Below, piece after piece: positions 37,504 to 45,692 of a stretch of 64,000 nucleotides of DNA (its first letter is position 1; each line of letters opens with the position of its first letter). Both the position numbers and the translations under genes were made by a program. The DNA is from Rhizobium lusitanum (GTDB lineage Bacteria; Pseudomonadota; Alphaproteobacteria; Rhizobiales; Rhizobiaceae), in the NCBI RefSeq assembly GCF_014189535.1, contig NZ_CP050308.1, positions 434,001-498,000 of the forward strand, in the 5' to 3' direction. Under the pieces are notes generated by a model, which did not search any database, was not told where the DNA came from, and saw only the letters and a program-made list of their open reading frames with translations.

Positions 37504-37968
37504 ATGATTTACGTCGATGCCGATGCCTGCCCGGTCAAGCCGGAGATTCTGAAAGTTGCCGAGCGCCACGGCATCGAGGTGACGCTTGTCGCCAATTCCG
37601 GTCTCAGGCCGTCGCGGGATCCGATGGTGAAGAATATCATCGTCTCTAGCGCTTTTGACGCCGCCGACAATTGGATTGCCGAGCACGCCGGTCCCGGCGA
37701 TATCGTCATAACCGCCGATGTGCCGCTCGCTGGGCGCTGTGTCGCCACCGGCGCGCTGGTGACCGGGCCGACCGGCCGCATCTTCGATGTCGCCAATATC
37801 GGCATGGCCACCGCGATGCGCGATCTCGGCGCGCATCTGCGCGAAACCGGCGAAAGCAAGGGCTACAACGCCGCCTTTTCGCCGCGCGACCGCTCGGCCT
37901 TTCTTGAAACATTCGACCGGCTCTGCCGGCGGGCAAAAGCCCACAATTCGTCTGGAGACCAGTCTTGA
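37504..37968 (+). CDS. DUF188 (YaiI/YqxD) family protein
   Basis: 154 aa. The family motif MIYVDADACPVKPEILKVAERHG is at the start, followed by KNIIVSSAFDAADNWI, ITADVPLAGRCVATGALV and IFDVANIGMATAMRDLGAHLRETGESKG. The DxDxCP pattern suggests a PIN-like or nuclease-type metal site, though activity is not established. Its stop codon overlaps the TTG start of fghA (TTGA at 37965-37968), so the two are coupled and belong to the same operon as the formaldehyde genes. Confidence 0.87.
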   Translation: MIYVDADACPVKPEILKVAERHGIEVTLVANSGLRPSRDPMVKNIIVSSAFDAADNWIAEHAGPGDIVITADVPLAGRCVATGALVTGPTGRIFDVANIGMATAMRDLGAHLRETGESKGYNAAFSPRDRSAFLETFDRLCRRAKAHNSSGDQS

Positions 37969-38798
37969 ATATCATTTCCCAGAACACCGCCTTTGGCGGC
38001 ATGCAGGGCGTCTTCATGCATGAATCCGAGGCCTGCCAGAGCGAGATGACCTTCGCGGTCTTCGTGCCGCCGCAGGCGATCACACAGCCCTGCCCGGTCG
38101 TCTGGTATCTCTCCGGTCTTACCTGCACCCATGCCAACGTCATGGAAAAAGGCGAATATCGCCGCATGGCGGCCGAGCTTGGCTTGATTATCGTCTGCCC
38201 GGACACCAGCCCGCGCGGCAACGACGTGCCCGATGAGCTGACCAACTGGCAGATGGGCAAAGGTGCCGGCTTCTATCTCGACGCCACCGAGGAGCCGTGG
38301 TCCGAGAACTACAAGATGTACACATACATCACCGAGGAATTGCCCGCCTTGGTCAGCGAACAATTCCGAGCCGACATGAGCAGGCAGGGCATTTTCGGCC
38401 ACTCCATGGGCGGTCACGGCGCCATGACCATCGCACTGAAGAATCCGGATCGCTTCAAGAGCTGCTCCGCCTTCGCACCGATCGTCCAACCCTCGACCGC
38501 CGATTGGTCGGCACCGGCCCTGGAGAAGTATCTTGGAGCCGACAAGGCCGCTTGGCGGAAATACGATGCTTGCGCGCTTGTCGAGGACGGTGCCCGATTC
38601 CCGGAATTCCTGATCGACCAGGGTAAGGCCGATAGTTTCCTGGAAACCGGCCTGCGCCCCTGGCTGTTCGAAGAGGCGATCAAGGGCACCGGCATCGATC
38701 TCACGCTGCGCATGCGCGAGCGCTACGATCACTCCTACTACTTCATTTCCAGCTTCATGGACGATCATCTGAAGTGGCATGCTGAACGGCTTGCATGA
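37965..38798 (+). CDS. fghA: S-formylglutathione hydrolase
   Basis: 277 aa, esterase D family. Releases formate from S-formylglutathione after class III alcohol dehydrogenase. Oxyanion block PVVWYLSGLTCTHANVMEKGEYR, the nucleophile Ser in GHSMGGHGAM (about residue 146), Asp in a SFLETGLRPW region and His in the C-terminal RYDHSYYFISSF. Start is TTG at 37965-37967, required by the frame and supported by GGAG nine bases upstream; it overlaps the DUF188 stop. The first residues NIISQNTAFGGMQGVF match the family N-terminus. Confidence 0.95.
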   Translation: MNIISQNTAFGGMQGVFMHESEACQSEMTFAVFVPPQAITQPCPVVWYLSGLTCTHANVMEKGEYRRMAAELGLIIVCPDTSPRGNDVPDELTNWQMGKGAGFYLDATEEPWSENYKMYTYITEELPALVSEQFRADMSRQGIFGHSMGGHGAMTIALKNPDRFKSCSAFAPIVQPSTADWSAPALEKYLGADKAAWRKYDACALVEDGARFPEFLIDQGKADSFLETGLRPWLFEEAIKGTGIDLTLRMRERYDHSYYFISSFMDDHLKWHAERLA

Positions 38799-38869
38799 AA
38801 CAGATGGCATAGCAGCTATGCCACTCGCCATCTTGAAAAGCCAATTTAGCGACGGCATATATTATCTCG

Positions 38870-38933
38870 CGCAGACGACTGCGGCGGTTGGCATTGCATT
38901 GACGACCGTAAGACACCGCGGGGACGGCCTCGC
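38870..38933 (+). promoter_or_regulatory. Guanidine-II riboswitch (mini-ykkC), two hairpins
   Basis: Two stems with ACGR tetraloops, the hallmark of the guanidine-II class. Hairpin 1: CGCAG (38870-38874), loop ACGA, CTGCG (38879-38883). Hairpin 2: GCGGGG (38918-38923), loop ACGG, CCTCGC (38928-38933), with one G-U pair. They are 34 nt apart and the second lies 8 nt before the AGGAG of the SMR gene, whose residues match the guanidinium-exporting subtype. Guanidine binding should expose the ribosome site. Motif and downstream gene agree independently. Confidence 0.9.
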
Positions 38934-38952
38934 TCTCACAAAGGAGCGTAAA

Positions 38953-39267
38953 ATGGCTTGGTTTCTGCTTTTCCTCGCAGGTCTGTTTGAAATCGGTTGG
39001 GCCGTCGGCCTGAAATACACGGATGGCTTCACCCGACCGATGCCGACAATCCTCACTGTCATCTCGATGGTCATCAGCATTGTATTACTGGGTCTGGCGG
39101 TGAAGACTTTGCCGATGGGCACGGCTTACGCCGTCTGGACCGGCATCGGTACGGTCGGCACCGTCCTGCTCGGCATCTGGTTGCTGGGCGATCCCGCAAC
39201 CCTCGTTCGCCTGTTCTGCATCGGCCTGATCGTAGCTGGCATTGCCGGGCTCAAGTTCGCTGCCTAA
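38953..39267 (+). CDS. Guanidinium exporter, SMR family (Gdx/SugE)
   Basis: 104 aa with four membrane helices. Proton-coupled dimeric SMR transporter. The essential glutamate is Glu13 (LFEIGWA). Residues Gly10, Trp16, Ala17, Met39, Ala60 and Lys101 match the Gdx subtype signature as I recall it, rather than the EmrE multidrug subtype. Start ATG 38953 follows AAGGAGCG; a longer frame from 38779 has no ribosome site and would read through the riboswitch. It should export guanidinium ions. A guanidine-II riboswitch lies just upstream. Confidence 0.93.
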   Translation: MAWFLLFLAGLFEIGWAVGLKYTDGFTRPMPTILTVISMVISIVLLGLAVKTLPMGTAYAVWTGIGTVGTVLLGIWLLGDPATLVRLFCIGLIVAGIAGLKFAA

Positions 39268-39306
39268 CCATCACCCTGACGCGAAAAACAATATCGCAAC
39301 TGCAAA

Positions 39307-39348
39307 GGGCGCGGGCGAAAAGCTGAAGAGCTTTTGCGCGCCGCGCCC
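39307..39348. terminator. Long GC-rich imperfect hairpin
   Basis: GGGCGCGGGCGAAAAGCT (39307-39324) pairs, with one bulge and a mismatch, with AGCTTTTGCGCGCCGCGCCC (39329-39348) around a GAAG loop, between the convergent Gdx and DoxX genes. Likely stops both. Confidence 0.6.
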
Positions 39349-39414
39349 GATGCAGATGGGGGTTATGATGATGTGTCGGACCCGGAGATTGGCCGAGCCA
39401 GACGTTGAGATCGA

Positions 39415-39807
39415 TTACTTCTTGCGATTGTCGATGGCCAGGAGGCCGGGACCCGCGAAGATCAGGAACAGGAAGACGAAGCAGTAAAGGATGGCTCCGT
39501 CGCCGCCATTGTTGACCGGGAAAAAGTCCTTTGGATAATGCGCCATGAAATAGGCGACAGCCATGTTGCCGCAGAGAATGAATGCGACAGGACGGGTAAG
39601 GAAGCCAACGACGATTGCCAATCCACCGACGAGTTCGAGAATGCCTTGAATCAAGATCAAGGTCGGTAGTGGGCTTGAGAATTGACCGCCGGCCGGAAAG
39701 CCGAGAAGCTTCTGCGTGCCATGTGCCGTAAACAAGAGCCCGGTCATGATGCGTAGTGCTGTGAGTGCATAAGGCTGATATTGATTCAGCCGATCGGAAA
39801 GCGCCAT
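39415..39807 (-). CDS. DoxX family membrane protein
   Basis: 130 aa from ATG at 39805-39807 (TTGGAGTTT upstream). Four membrane helices. Family pattern: ALTALRIMTGLLFTAHGTQKLLGFP at the N-terminus and GGLAIVVGFLTRPVAFIL in the middle, with a C-terminal LFLIFAGPGLLAIDNRKK. Members of the DoxX group are membrane proteins with unclear quinone- or thiol-related roles. Convergent with Gdx and divergent in no respect from pccB, which lies 124 bp beyond its end on the same strand. Confidence 0.86.
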   Translation of the reverse strand: MALSDRLNQYQPYALTALRIMTGLLFTAHGTQKLLGFPAGGQFSSPLPTLILIQGILELVGGLAIVVGFLTRPVAFILCGNMAVAYFMAHYPKDFFPVNNGGDGAILYCFVFLFLIFAGPGLLAIDNRKK

Positions 39808-39930
39808 TTTAAACTCCAATTCTAACTCCCCCAAATGAAAGCATTAGAGAGGTCGGTTGCGAACGTGAAAACACGGCTTCTGACGTCCAATCAATTTACC
39901 GTGTAAAATCTGTGGCTTGTTGTCACATGC

Positions 39931-41463
39931 CTAAAGTGGAATGTTGTCGTGCTTCTTCCATGGATTGGTCAGATCTTTGTTCCGCAGCATTCGCAGCCCC
40001 TGTGCCAGCCGGCGCCGCGTCGAGTGTGGCTTGATCACCTCGTCGATATAGCCGCGCTCTGCGGCGACGAAGGGTGACAGGAAACGGTCTTCGTACATCT
40101 TCGTATGCGCCGCAATCTTCTCCGGATCGGCTATATCCTTGCGGAAGATGATCTCCACCGCGCCCTTGGCGCCCATGACGGCGATCTGGGCCGTCGGCCA
40201 GGCATAGTTGAGATCGCCTCGCAGATGTTTCGAGGCCATGACGTCGTAGGCGCCGCCGTAGGCCTTGCGGGTGATGACGGTAAGCTTCGGTACGGTGGCC
40301 TCGGCATAGGCAAAGAGCAGTTTGGCGCCGTGCTTGATCAGCCCGCCATATTCCTGCGCGGTGCCCGGCAGGAAGCCGGGGACGTCGACGAAGGTAACAA
40401 TCGGGATATTGAAGCAATCGCAGAAGCGCACGAAACGCGCCGCCTTGCGCGAGGCGTCGCTATCAAGCACACCGGCAAGCACCATCGGCTGGTTTGCGAC
40501 GAAACCGACCGTCGCCCCCTCGATCCGGCCAAAGCCGCAGACGATGTTCTTGGCAAAGCTCGCCTGAATCTCGAAGAAATCCCCCTCGTCCGCCACCTTC
40601 AGGATCAGCTCCTTGATGTCATAGGGCTTGTTGGCGTTGGCGGGAATCAGCGTGTCGAGCGACGTGTCTGGATCGGTGACCGATTGGTAGCACTCGATCT
40701 CCGGGAGAGCGGCAGTATTTGACTGCGGCAGAAAATCGATAAGCCGGCGTACCTGCATCAGAGTATCGATGTCGTTGTCGTAGGCGGCGTCGGCAATCGA
40801 GGATTTGGTCGTATGCACCGAGGCACCACCCAGCTGCTCTGATGTCACGGTCTCGTTGGTGACAGTCTTCACCACATCCGGGCCGGTCACGAACATATAG
40901 GAGGTGTCGCGCACCATGAAGATGAAGTCGGTCATCGCCGGCGAATAGACGTCGCCGCCCGCGCAAGGCCCCATGATGACAGAAATCTGCGGGATGACGC
41001 CGGAGGCGAGCACATTGCGCTGGAACACCTCGGCATAGCCGCCAAGCGCCGCCACGCCCTCCTGGATGCGCGCGCCGCCAGCATCATAGATACCGATGAT
41101 CGGCGCGCGGTTCTTCAGCGCCATATCCTGGACCTTCATGATCTTCTCGGCGTGCGCCTGCGATAGCGAGCCGCCGAAAACCGTGAAATCCTTGGCGAAG
41201 AGGAAAACGGTGCGGCCATTGACCGTACCCCAGCCGGTGACGACGCCGTCGCCGGCGATCTTCGTCTTGTCCATGCCGAAATCGGTCGAGCGATGCTCGA
41301 CGAACATGTCGAATTCCTCGAAGGAGCCTTCATCGAGAAAGATGTCGATCCGTTCGCGCGCCGTCAGCTTGCCACGTGCATGCTGCGCGTCGATACGCAC
41401 CTGCCCGCCTCCGAGCCTTGCGACATCCCGGCGACGTTCCAGTTCCTGCAGGATCTCTTTCAT
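39931..41463 (-). CDS. pccB: Acyl-CoA (propionyl-CoA) carboxylase beta subunit
   Basis: 510 aa carboxyltransferase. Two crotonase-like halves: N-terminal acyl-CoA site near [25 protein letters not shown] and [22 protein letters not shown]-terminal carboxybiotin site near [41 protein letters not shown]. Partner of PccA 3.7 kb away on the other strand. ATG at 41461-41463 matches the family N-terminus ([20 protein letters not shown]); a 13-codon longer frame is not conserved. Unlike the pccB-pccA-mutase cluster seen in several rhizobia, here the subunits are separated and convergent. Confidence 0.95.
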   Translation of the reverse strand: MKEILQELERRRDVARLGGGQVRIDAQHARGKLTARERIDIFLDEGSFEEFDMFVEHRSTDFGMDKTKIAGDGVVTGWGTVNGRTVFLFAKDFTVFGGSLSQAHAEKIMKVQDMALKNRAPIIGIYDAGGARIQEGVAALGGYAEVFQRNVLASGVIPQISVIMGPCAGGDVYSPAMTDFIFMVRDTSYMFVTGPDVVKTVTNETVTSEQLGGASVHTTKSSIADAAYDNDIDTLMQVRRLIDFLPQSNTAALPEIECYQSVTDPDTSLDTLIPANANKPYDIKELILKVADEGDFFEIQASFAKNIVCGFGRIEGATVGFVANQPMVLAGVLDSDASRKAARFVRFCDCFNIPIVTFVDVPGFLPGTAQEYGGLIKHGAKLLFAYAEATVPKLTVITRKAYGGAYDVMASKHLRGDLNYAWPTAQIAVMGAKGAVEIIFRKDIADPEKIAAHTKMYEDRFLSPFVAAERGYIDEVIKPHSTRRRLAQGLRMLRNKDLTNPWKKHDNIPL

Positions 41464-41530
41464 TTCATGATGGCCCTCTTCTACGCTTATCCGGCTTAGC
41501 ATGGCGCAGGAATAGTTTGAAGCCGTACGC

Positions 41531-42007
41531 TCAGTTCACCAGTGGCGGCGCATTCAGTACGAAGATCGAGCGAATCCGCGCGGCGATATCCTCGGCCATC
41601 AGATCATTAGACGCAGTCGGGTCCGGCGTATAGTTGACGATATCGAAGGAGGCGATTGCGAGCACTGCACCGTTATCCAGCGAAGCGGCGTCGATGTTGA
41701 TCTTCACCGAATTGCGATCATGGTTGAAGCTGCGCCCCCTGCGGAGATCCGTCACGCGGATGGTCAATGCCACCGTCGGCAATGCCGTATCGCGCGTCGT
41801 GGCGGCAATGGCGGCGTTGACGTGATCGTTGATGGCTGACAGCAAGGTCGGCGGAACAGGTGGAACGGCCTGATCGGCAACAACAGTGGCGCTACGCACA
41901 TTATAGGCCGGAGGTGCCGGCGGCTCCGTCAGCGACCAGCTTGAGCACGCAGCCAGTGCCAAGCATCCCACGAGCACCGATACCGTACCCGACCTCAATT
42001 GCAGCAT
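41531..42007 (-). CDS. Putative lipoprotein of unknown function
   Basis: 158 aa. Signal peptide with lipobox LALAAC (Cys21), so probably an outer- or inner-membrane lipoprotein. After the Cys is a Pro-rich linker ([10 protein letters not shown]), then a domain beginning [32 protein letters not shown] and ending [10 protein letters not shown]. No named family recognised. Runs just downstream of the atp12 gene on the same strand (gap 70 bp) and upstream of pccB. Confidence 0.72.
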   Translation of the reverse strand: MLQLRSGTVSVLVGCLALAACSSWSLTEPPAPPAYNVRSATVVADQAVPPVPPTLLSAINDHVNAAIAATTRDTALPTVALTIRVTDLRRGRSFNHDRNSVKINIDAASLDNGAVLAIASFDIVNYTPDPTASNDLMAEDIAARIRSIFVLNAPPLVN

Positions 42008-42077
42008 GATTCGCGTCCCGAACTCCCAACCTCGTGATATGTAGAGTTCGATATAACGGACTGGAAATCAACAACAT

Positions 42078-42863
42078 TCAATTGCGAAGCGCAGAAAATA
42101 CATCCGTTGCCGCCTGAAATTCTTCGAAGCGCTGTGCGCGGCGCTTGTCGGCCTCTTCGTCATGCCCCCACTGTTCGATCGTCCAGTCTTCATCGAGATG
42201 AGCCAGCGACCATATGTCGGCGAGAGGCAGCTGTCCCTCGGCAAAGGCAAGCGCCAGGATTGCCGAACCGGTTAGCGTGGTGATCGTGTGTAGGCTGGCG
42301 AGTTCCAGCGGCGTATCGTATTTGCGCAGCGTCACGGCGAAGGCGGCGATCGCCTCGCGCGGCTGCTCCTGATGCATGACGCCTTCCGCCAGGATGAAGC
42401 GGGCACCAAGTTCATTCGCTGCCCAATCGATCAGCGGATCCCACCGCTCCGATTGCCGCTCCACCAGCAATTCCGGCTGATCGGCCCGATAGCAGAGCAG
42501 GTCGCTGGAGGAAAAGCGCAGGATGTCCTCGAACACCGCCTGCGGATCGGTCGCCACGCCATCCAGCGCGGTATTGACCAAGCGCGTCACCGGCATGACG
42601 GTAGGGTTTATAACATCTACCTGCCGTGCCCATTCGGCCGCCACCAGCTTCGCCAGTGCCTCGGTCGGCACAGCAAGCGACCGGCGCGCGGGCGTCTTCA
42701 CCACCTTGCCGTCGAGTTCGATCACATGGCCGTCCTCGCCCTCGCGGATGCCTACATCCTTGTAGAAGCGCTTGGGCAAAGGCTTGCTCATCTGGATCTG
42801 CGCCCGGCGGATCGGGTCGGGATGGCTCAGGCCTTCGGAAAGGTCGTTCAACAGGTCGCGCAT
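42078..42863 (-). CDS. ATP12 family chaperone protein
   Basis: 261 aa. Related to mitochondrial Atp12, which helps assemble the F1 alpha subunit. Pattern: PLPKRFYKDVGIREGEDGHVIELDGKVVKTPARRSLAVPTEALAKLVAAEWARQ, then SSDLLCYRADQPELLVERQ, WDPLIDWAANELGARF and a C-terminal LEDWTIEQWGHDEEADKRRAQRFEEF. Cytoplasmic. Typical of alphaproteobacteria, where the gene follows an HAD phosphatase and an RluC-type synthase, as here (9-bp gap to the HAD gene, which overlaps the synthase). Confidence 0.9.
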   Translation of the reverse strand: MRDLLNDLSEGLSHPDPIRRAQIQMSKPLPKRFYKDVGIREGEDGHVIELDGKVVKTPARRSLAVPTEALAKLVAAEWARQVDVINPTVMPVTRLVNTALDGVATDPQAVFEDILRFSSSDLLCYRADQPELLVERQSERWDPLIDWAANELGARFILAEGVMHQEQPREAIAAFAVTLRKYDTPLELASLHTITTLTGSAILALAFAEGQLPLADIWSLAHLDEDWTIEQWGHDEEADKRRAQRFEEFQAATDVFSALRN

Positions 42864-42872
42864 GACGTCACC

Positions 42873-43526
42873 TCAGAGAATATGGCTCAACAGGTCGTTC
42901 GGATGATGGGCAATTGCATCGGCACCGGCGGCCAGCAGCTCCTCCACCGAGGCATAACCCCAGGCGACCCCGATCGCGGTCGCACCCGCCGCCTTCGCCA
43001 TCTGCATGTCATAGATAGCATCGCCGATGACAATGGTATCATGCGGATCCGTGCCCGTCTCTTCGCAGCATTCCGTCACCATTGCCGGATGCGGCTTCGA
43101 AGGGCAATCGTCGGCCGTGCGCGAGACGACGAAATAAGGCGTAAAACCATTCACCTCGAGAATGTAAGTCAGCCCGCGGCGCGACTTGCCCGTGACCGCA
43201 CCGAGCAGCAGTCCATCGCGGGCGGCCAGCGTCTCGATCAGCGGCTTGATACCGTCAAATAGCGGCGTCTGCATATCCGCCTCGTCGCGCACGCCGGGAT
43301 AGATTGCCTTGTAATGCGCCGTCATGGCGATCGCCTCGTCGTCGACATGCGGCTTGCCCTGCATGCGGGCAATCGCGATGTCGAGCGTCAAGCCGATGAT
43401 CGATTTGGTCGAGGCAACATCCGGGCGCTTATGACCAAAGTCGACAAAGGTGCGCGCCATGACCTCATGGATCAGCCGCGCGCTGTCCACCAGCGTCCCG
43501 TCGCAATCGAAAAGAACGAGGCTCAT
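42873..43526 (-). CDS. HAD-IA family hydrolase (phosphoglycolate phosphatase-like)
   Basis: 217 aa. HAD motifs: nucleophile Asp in VLFDCDGTLVDS (residues 4-15), motif II TGKS, motif III Lys in a KPHPAMV stretch and motif IV GDAIYDMQMA. A helical cap follows the first motif (residues 15-85). Cytoplasmic Mg2+-dependent phosphatase; substrate uncertain, phosphoglycolate-like. It starts inside the stop of the RluC-type gene (ATGA at 43523-43526) and is followed by the ATP12 gene after 9 bp. Confidence 0.9.
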   Translation of the reverse strand: MSLVLFDCDGTLVDSARLIHEVMARTFVDFGHKRPDVASTKSIIGLTLDIAIARMQGKPHVDDEAIAMTAHYKAIYPGVRDEADMQTPLFDGIKPLIETLAARDGLLLGAVTGKSRRGLTYILEVNGFTPYFVVSRTADDCPSKPHPAMVTECCEETGTDPHDTIVIGDAIYDMQMAKAAGATAIGVAWGYASVEELLAAGADAIAHHPNDLLSHIL

Positions 43527-44521
43527 TCGTCGTCCGGCTCCCCTGCGGATGCCATGTCAAGGCCGAGAAGGTTCCAGGTCTGCACCATATGCGGCGGCAT
43601 TGGCGCGGTGACGCGCAGGCGGCCGCCATCCGGATGCGGAATATCGATATGGCGGGCGTGCAGATGCAGCCGCTTCTGAACACCGCCCGGAAAATCCCAG
43701 TTATGATCGTCGTCGAAATATTTTGGGTCGCCGATGATCGGATGGCCCATGTGCAGCGCGTGAACGCGCAGCTGGTGCGTACGACCGGTATAGGGCTCCA
43801 TCTCCAGCCAGGCGAGGCTCTGCGCTGCCATTTCGAGCACGCGATAGTAGGTAATCGCGTGATCGGCGCCATCTTCGCCATGCTTGGCGATGCGCATGCG
43901 GTCACCATCGGGGGTGGCTTCCTTGACCAGCCAGGTCGAGATCTTGTCTTCGTGCTTACGCGGCACGCCCTTCACCAGCGCCCAATAGGTCTTCTTGGTG
44001 TCGCGTTCGCGGAAGGCGGTCGCCAGCTTCTGTGCTGCGCCGCGCGTGCGGGCAACAACGAGGACGCCGGACGTGTCGCGGTCGAGACGATGCACCAGGC
44101 GCGGCTTCTCGCCCTTCTTGCTCGTCCATGCCTCAAGCATCTTGTCGAGATGACGATTGAGACCGGAGCCGCCCTGCACTGCAAGGCCGGCCGGCTTGTT
44201 CAGGACGAAGACCTTCTCGTCTTCATGCAGCAGCATGCGCGATAGAAGATCGGAATCGCTTGAATGCTTCAGATCCTTGCTGGCGATGGGACCGCTCTTC
44301 GGTCCCTTTGCATCGACGTCCAGCGGCGGCACCCGCACAACCTGTCCTGGCTGCACGCGCGCATCTGTCTTCACGCGACCGCCGTCGACACGCACCTGAC
44401 CGGAACGCATCAACTTCTGCAACTGCCCGAAGCCTAGCCCAGGGAAGTGCACCTTGAACCAGCGGTCGAGGCGCATGCCGGCCTCGTCAGGCTCGACCTC
44501 TATATGCTCAATCCCGGCCAT
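43523..44521 (-). CDS. rluC: RluA/RluC family pseudouridine synthase
   Basis: 332 aa. N-terminal S4 domain (MRLDRWFKVHFPGLGFGQLQKLMRSGQVRVDGGRVK, about 10-50) then the catalytic domain with LVHRLDRDTSGVLVVAR (catalytic Asp in the HRLDRDTSG motif) and GRTHQLRVHALHMGHPIIGDPKYF. It converts uridines in 23S rRNA to pseudouridine; rluC-type sites are inferred from length and S4 domain. First gene of the operon with HAD and ATP12 genes. Confidence 0.92.
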   Translation of the reverse strand: MAGIEHIEVEPDEAGMRLDRWFKVHFPGLGFGQLQKLMRSGQVRVDGGRVKTDARVQPGQVVRVPPLDVDAKGPKSGPIASKDLKHSSDSDLLSRMLLHEDEKVFVLNKPAGLAVQGGSGLNRHLDKMLEAWTSKKGEKPRLVHRLDRDTSGVLVVARTRGAAQKLATAFRERDTKKTYWALVKGVPRKHEDKISTWLVKEATPDGDRMRIAKHGEDGADHAITYYRVLEMAAQSLAWLEMEPYTGRTHQLRVHALHMGHPIIGDPKYFDDDHNWDFPGGVQKRLHLHARHIDIPHPDGGRLRVTAPMPPHMVQTWNLLGLDMASAGEPDDE

Positions 44522-44620
44522 TCTTCTTCTTTCAAAAATCGCGGCGTGGTCCCGAAAGGTATGAAACGGTTTCGGGCAACTTCATGCCAAATCAGGGAAC
44601 TGGGGACGATCCCGCCCCAG

Positions 44621-44642
44621 GGCCGGGCAATCCCGGCCTTTT
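44621..44642 (+). terminator. Terminator-like hairpin on the plus strand
   Basis: Arms GGCCGGG (44621-44627) and CCCGGCC (44632-44638) with a CAAT loop and then TTTT. No plus-strand gene lies upstream in this gap, so either it is a chance element, or it ends an unannotated transcript from the 44522-44620 region. Confidence 0.5.
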
Positions 44643-44739
44643 GACGTGGCTTTAGAGCATTTCGAGGGAAAGTGGAAACCGGAATTGTCTATGGGCGGGA
44701 ATTTTATGACGTCATTGCACTTTAGAGGTTGCGCAAACC

Positions 44740-45276
44740 TCAGTTTGCGTTCGGCGCAACGACGGGCAAGCTGATATCGACCATCCCGGCATTTTCGAAC
44801 ATCAGCATGACCGGCACTGTGCCGCCCTGCTTGAACGGCGTCTTCACCTGCTTGAACATCATATGCATGCCGCTTGGTGAGAGGGTCACGGTTGCGCCGG
44901 CGGGGATGGCTATACCTTCCTTCATTTCGCGCATCTTCATGATCTCGCCCTCCATCTTCATCTGATGCAATTCGACCTTGCCTGCTTGCGGCGATGTGAC
45001 GGAGGTAAGCTTGTCGTCGCTCTTGCCGCCATTGTGGATGGTGATGTAACCGCCGCCGACAGGCTGGCCCGGCAACATAGCGCGGACATAGCCGCCGCTG
45101 ATGTCCAGATCGCCGAGCTTGGCCGTCGCCGACCCGGCTGGCGCTTTGCCCGCATCCATGTGCATCCCGTGCATGCTATTGGTATCGTTGCTTTGTTGTG
45201 CCATGACGGCCGTAGCCGAAAACGAAAGCACACACGCCGACATCAGCAATGTGGCGGCATAATTACGGTTCATCAT
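44740..45276 (-). CDS. Periplasmic copper chaperone PCu(A)C
   Basis: 178 aa. Signal peptide MMNRNYAATLLMSACVLSFSATAVMA, then a Met/His-rich stretch (SMHGMHMDAGK). The PCu(A)C fold shows GGYVRAMLPGQPVGGGYITIHNGGKSDDKLTSV, VELHQMKMEG and PSGMHMMFKQVKTP, giving the conserved His-Met copper ligands. It carries Cu(I) in the periplasm toward the CuA site of cytochrome oxidase. Start at 45274-45276 is supported by AGGAGAC. Divergent from gcvT with the glycine riboswitch in between. Confidence 0.92.
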   Translation of the reverse strand: MMNRNYAATLLMSACVLSFSATAVMAQQSNDTNSMHGMHMDAGKAPAGSATAKLGDLDISGGYVRAMLPGQPVGGGYITIHNGGKSDDKLTSVTSPQAGKVELHQMKMEGEIMKMREMKEGIAIPAGATVTLSPSGMHMMFKQVKTPFKQGGTVPVMLMFENAGMVDISLPVVAPNAN

Positions 45277-45462
45277 TGTCTCCTGCCCTGCTCCTCTAAC
45301 GGCTTCATGCGATAGCCTCTGAAGACGCCGTTGCAAAGTCCCCGGCATCCGCGGGGCGCGCAATTCCGCGTGTGCTTAAACGGGCCGCACGACAAAAATT
45401 TGTTCAAGGGCGACATTTGCCCCTTGCCATCTCTCGCGACTACCAGATAATGGCACTCAACC

Positions 45463-45617
45463 TTGTTGGGAGAATCCGGTGAAAGCCGGTGCCGAAGGAG
45501 CAACCGCCCCGGAAACTCTCAGGCCAAAGGACCAGCAAGGGGCAGACGGAACTCTGGAGAGAAGTGCGCAAGCACTCGCCGAAGGGATAACAATCTCAGG
45601 CAAACGGACAGAGGGGG
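45463..45617 (+). promoter_or_regulatory. Tandem glycine riboswitch
   Basis: Two glycine aptamers in series upstream of gcvT. Aptamer 1 (about 45463-45536) has GGAGAATCC..., GCCGAAGGAGCAACC and CTCTCAGGCCAAAGGACC. Aptamer 2 (about 45549-45617) has CTGGAGAGAAG, GCCGAAGGGATAACA and ATCTCAGGCAAACGGACAGAGG. Glycine binding to the paired aptamers turns on the downstream glycine cleavage operon. The switch lies about 75 nt before the TTG start of gcvT. Confidence 0.95.
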
Positions 45618-45692
45618 CTCATCGTAAGGCGCAGCCGCGCCGAAATTTTGAGCCCTGCGCTTTTAATCGAGCGCAAACCCCGGAGGCGTCAT

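Noticed and set aside
38779..38952. In-frame upstream extension of the SMR gene by 58 codons
   Set aside because: It would translate the riboswitch hairpins; the AAGGAG at 38941 and family N-terminus fix the start at 38953.
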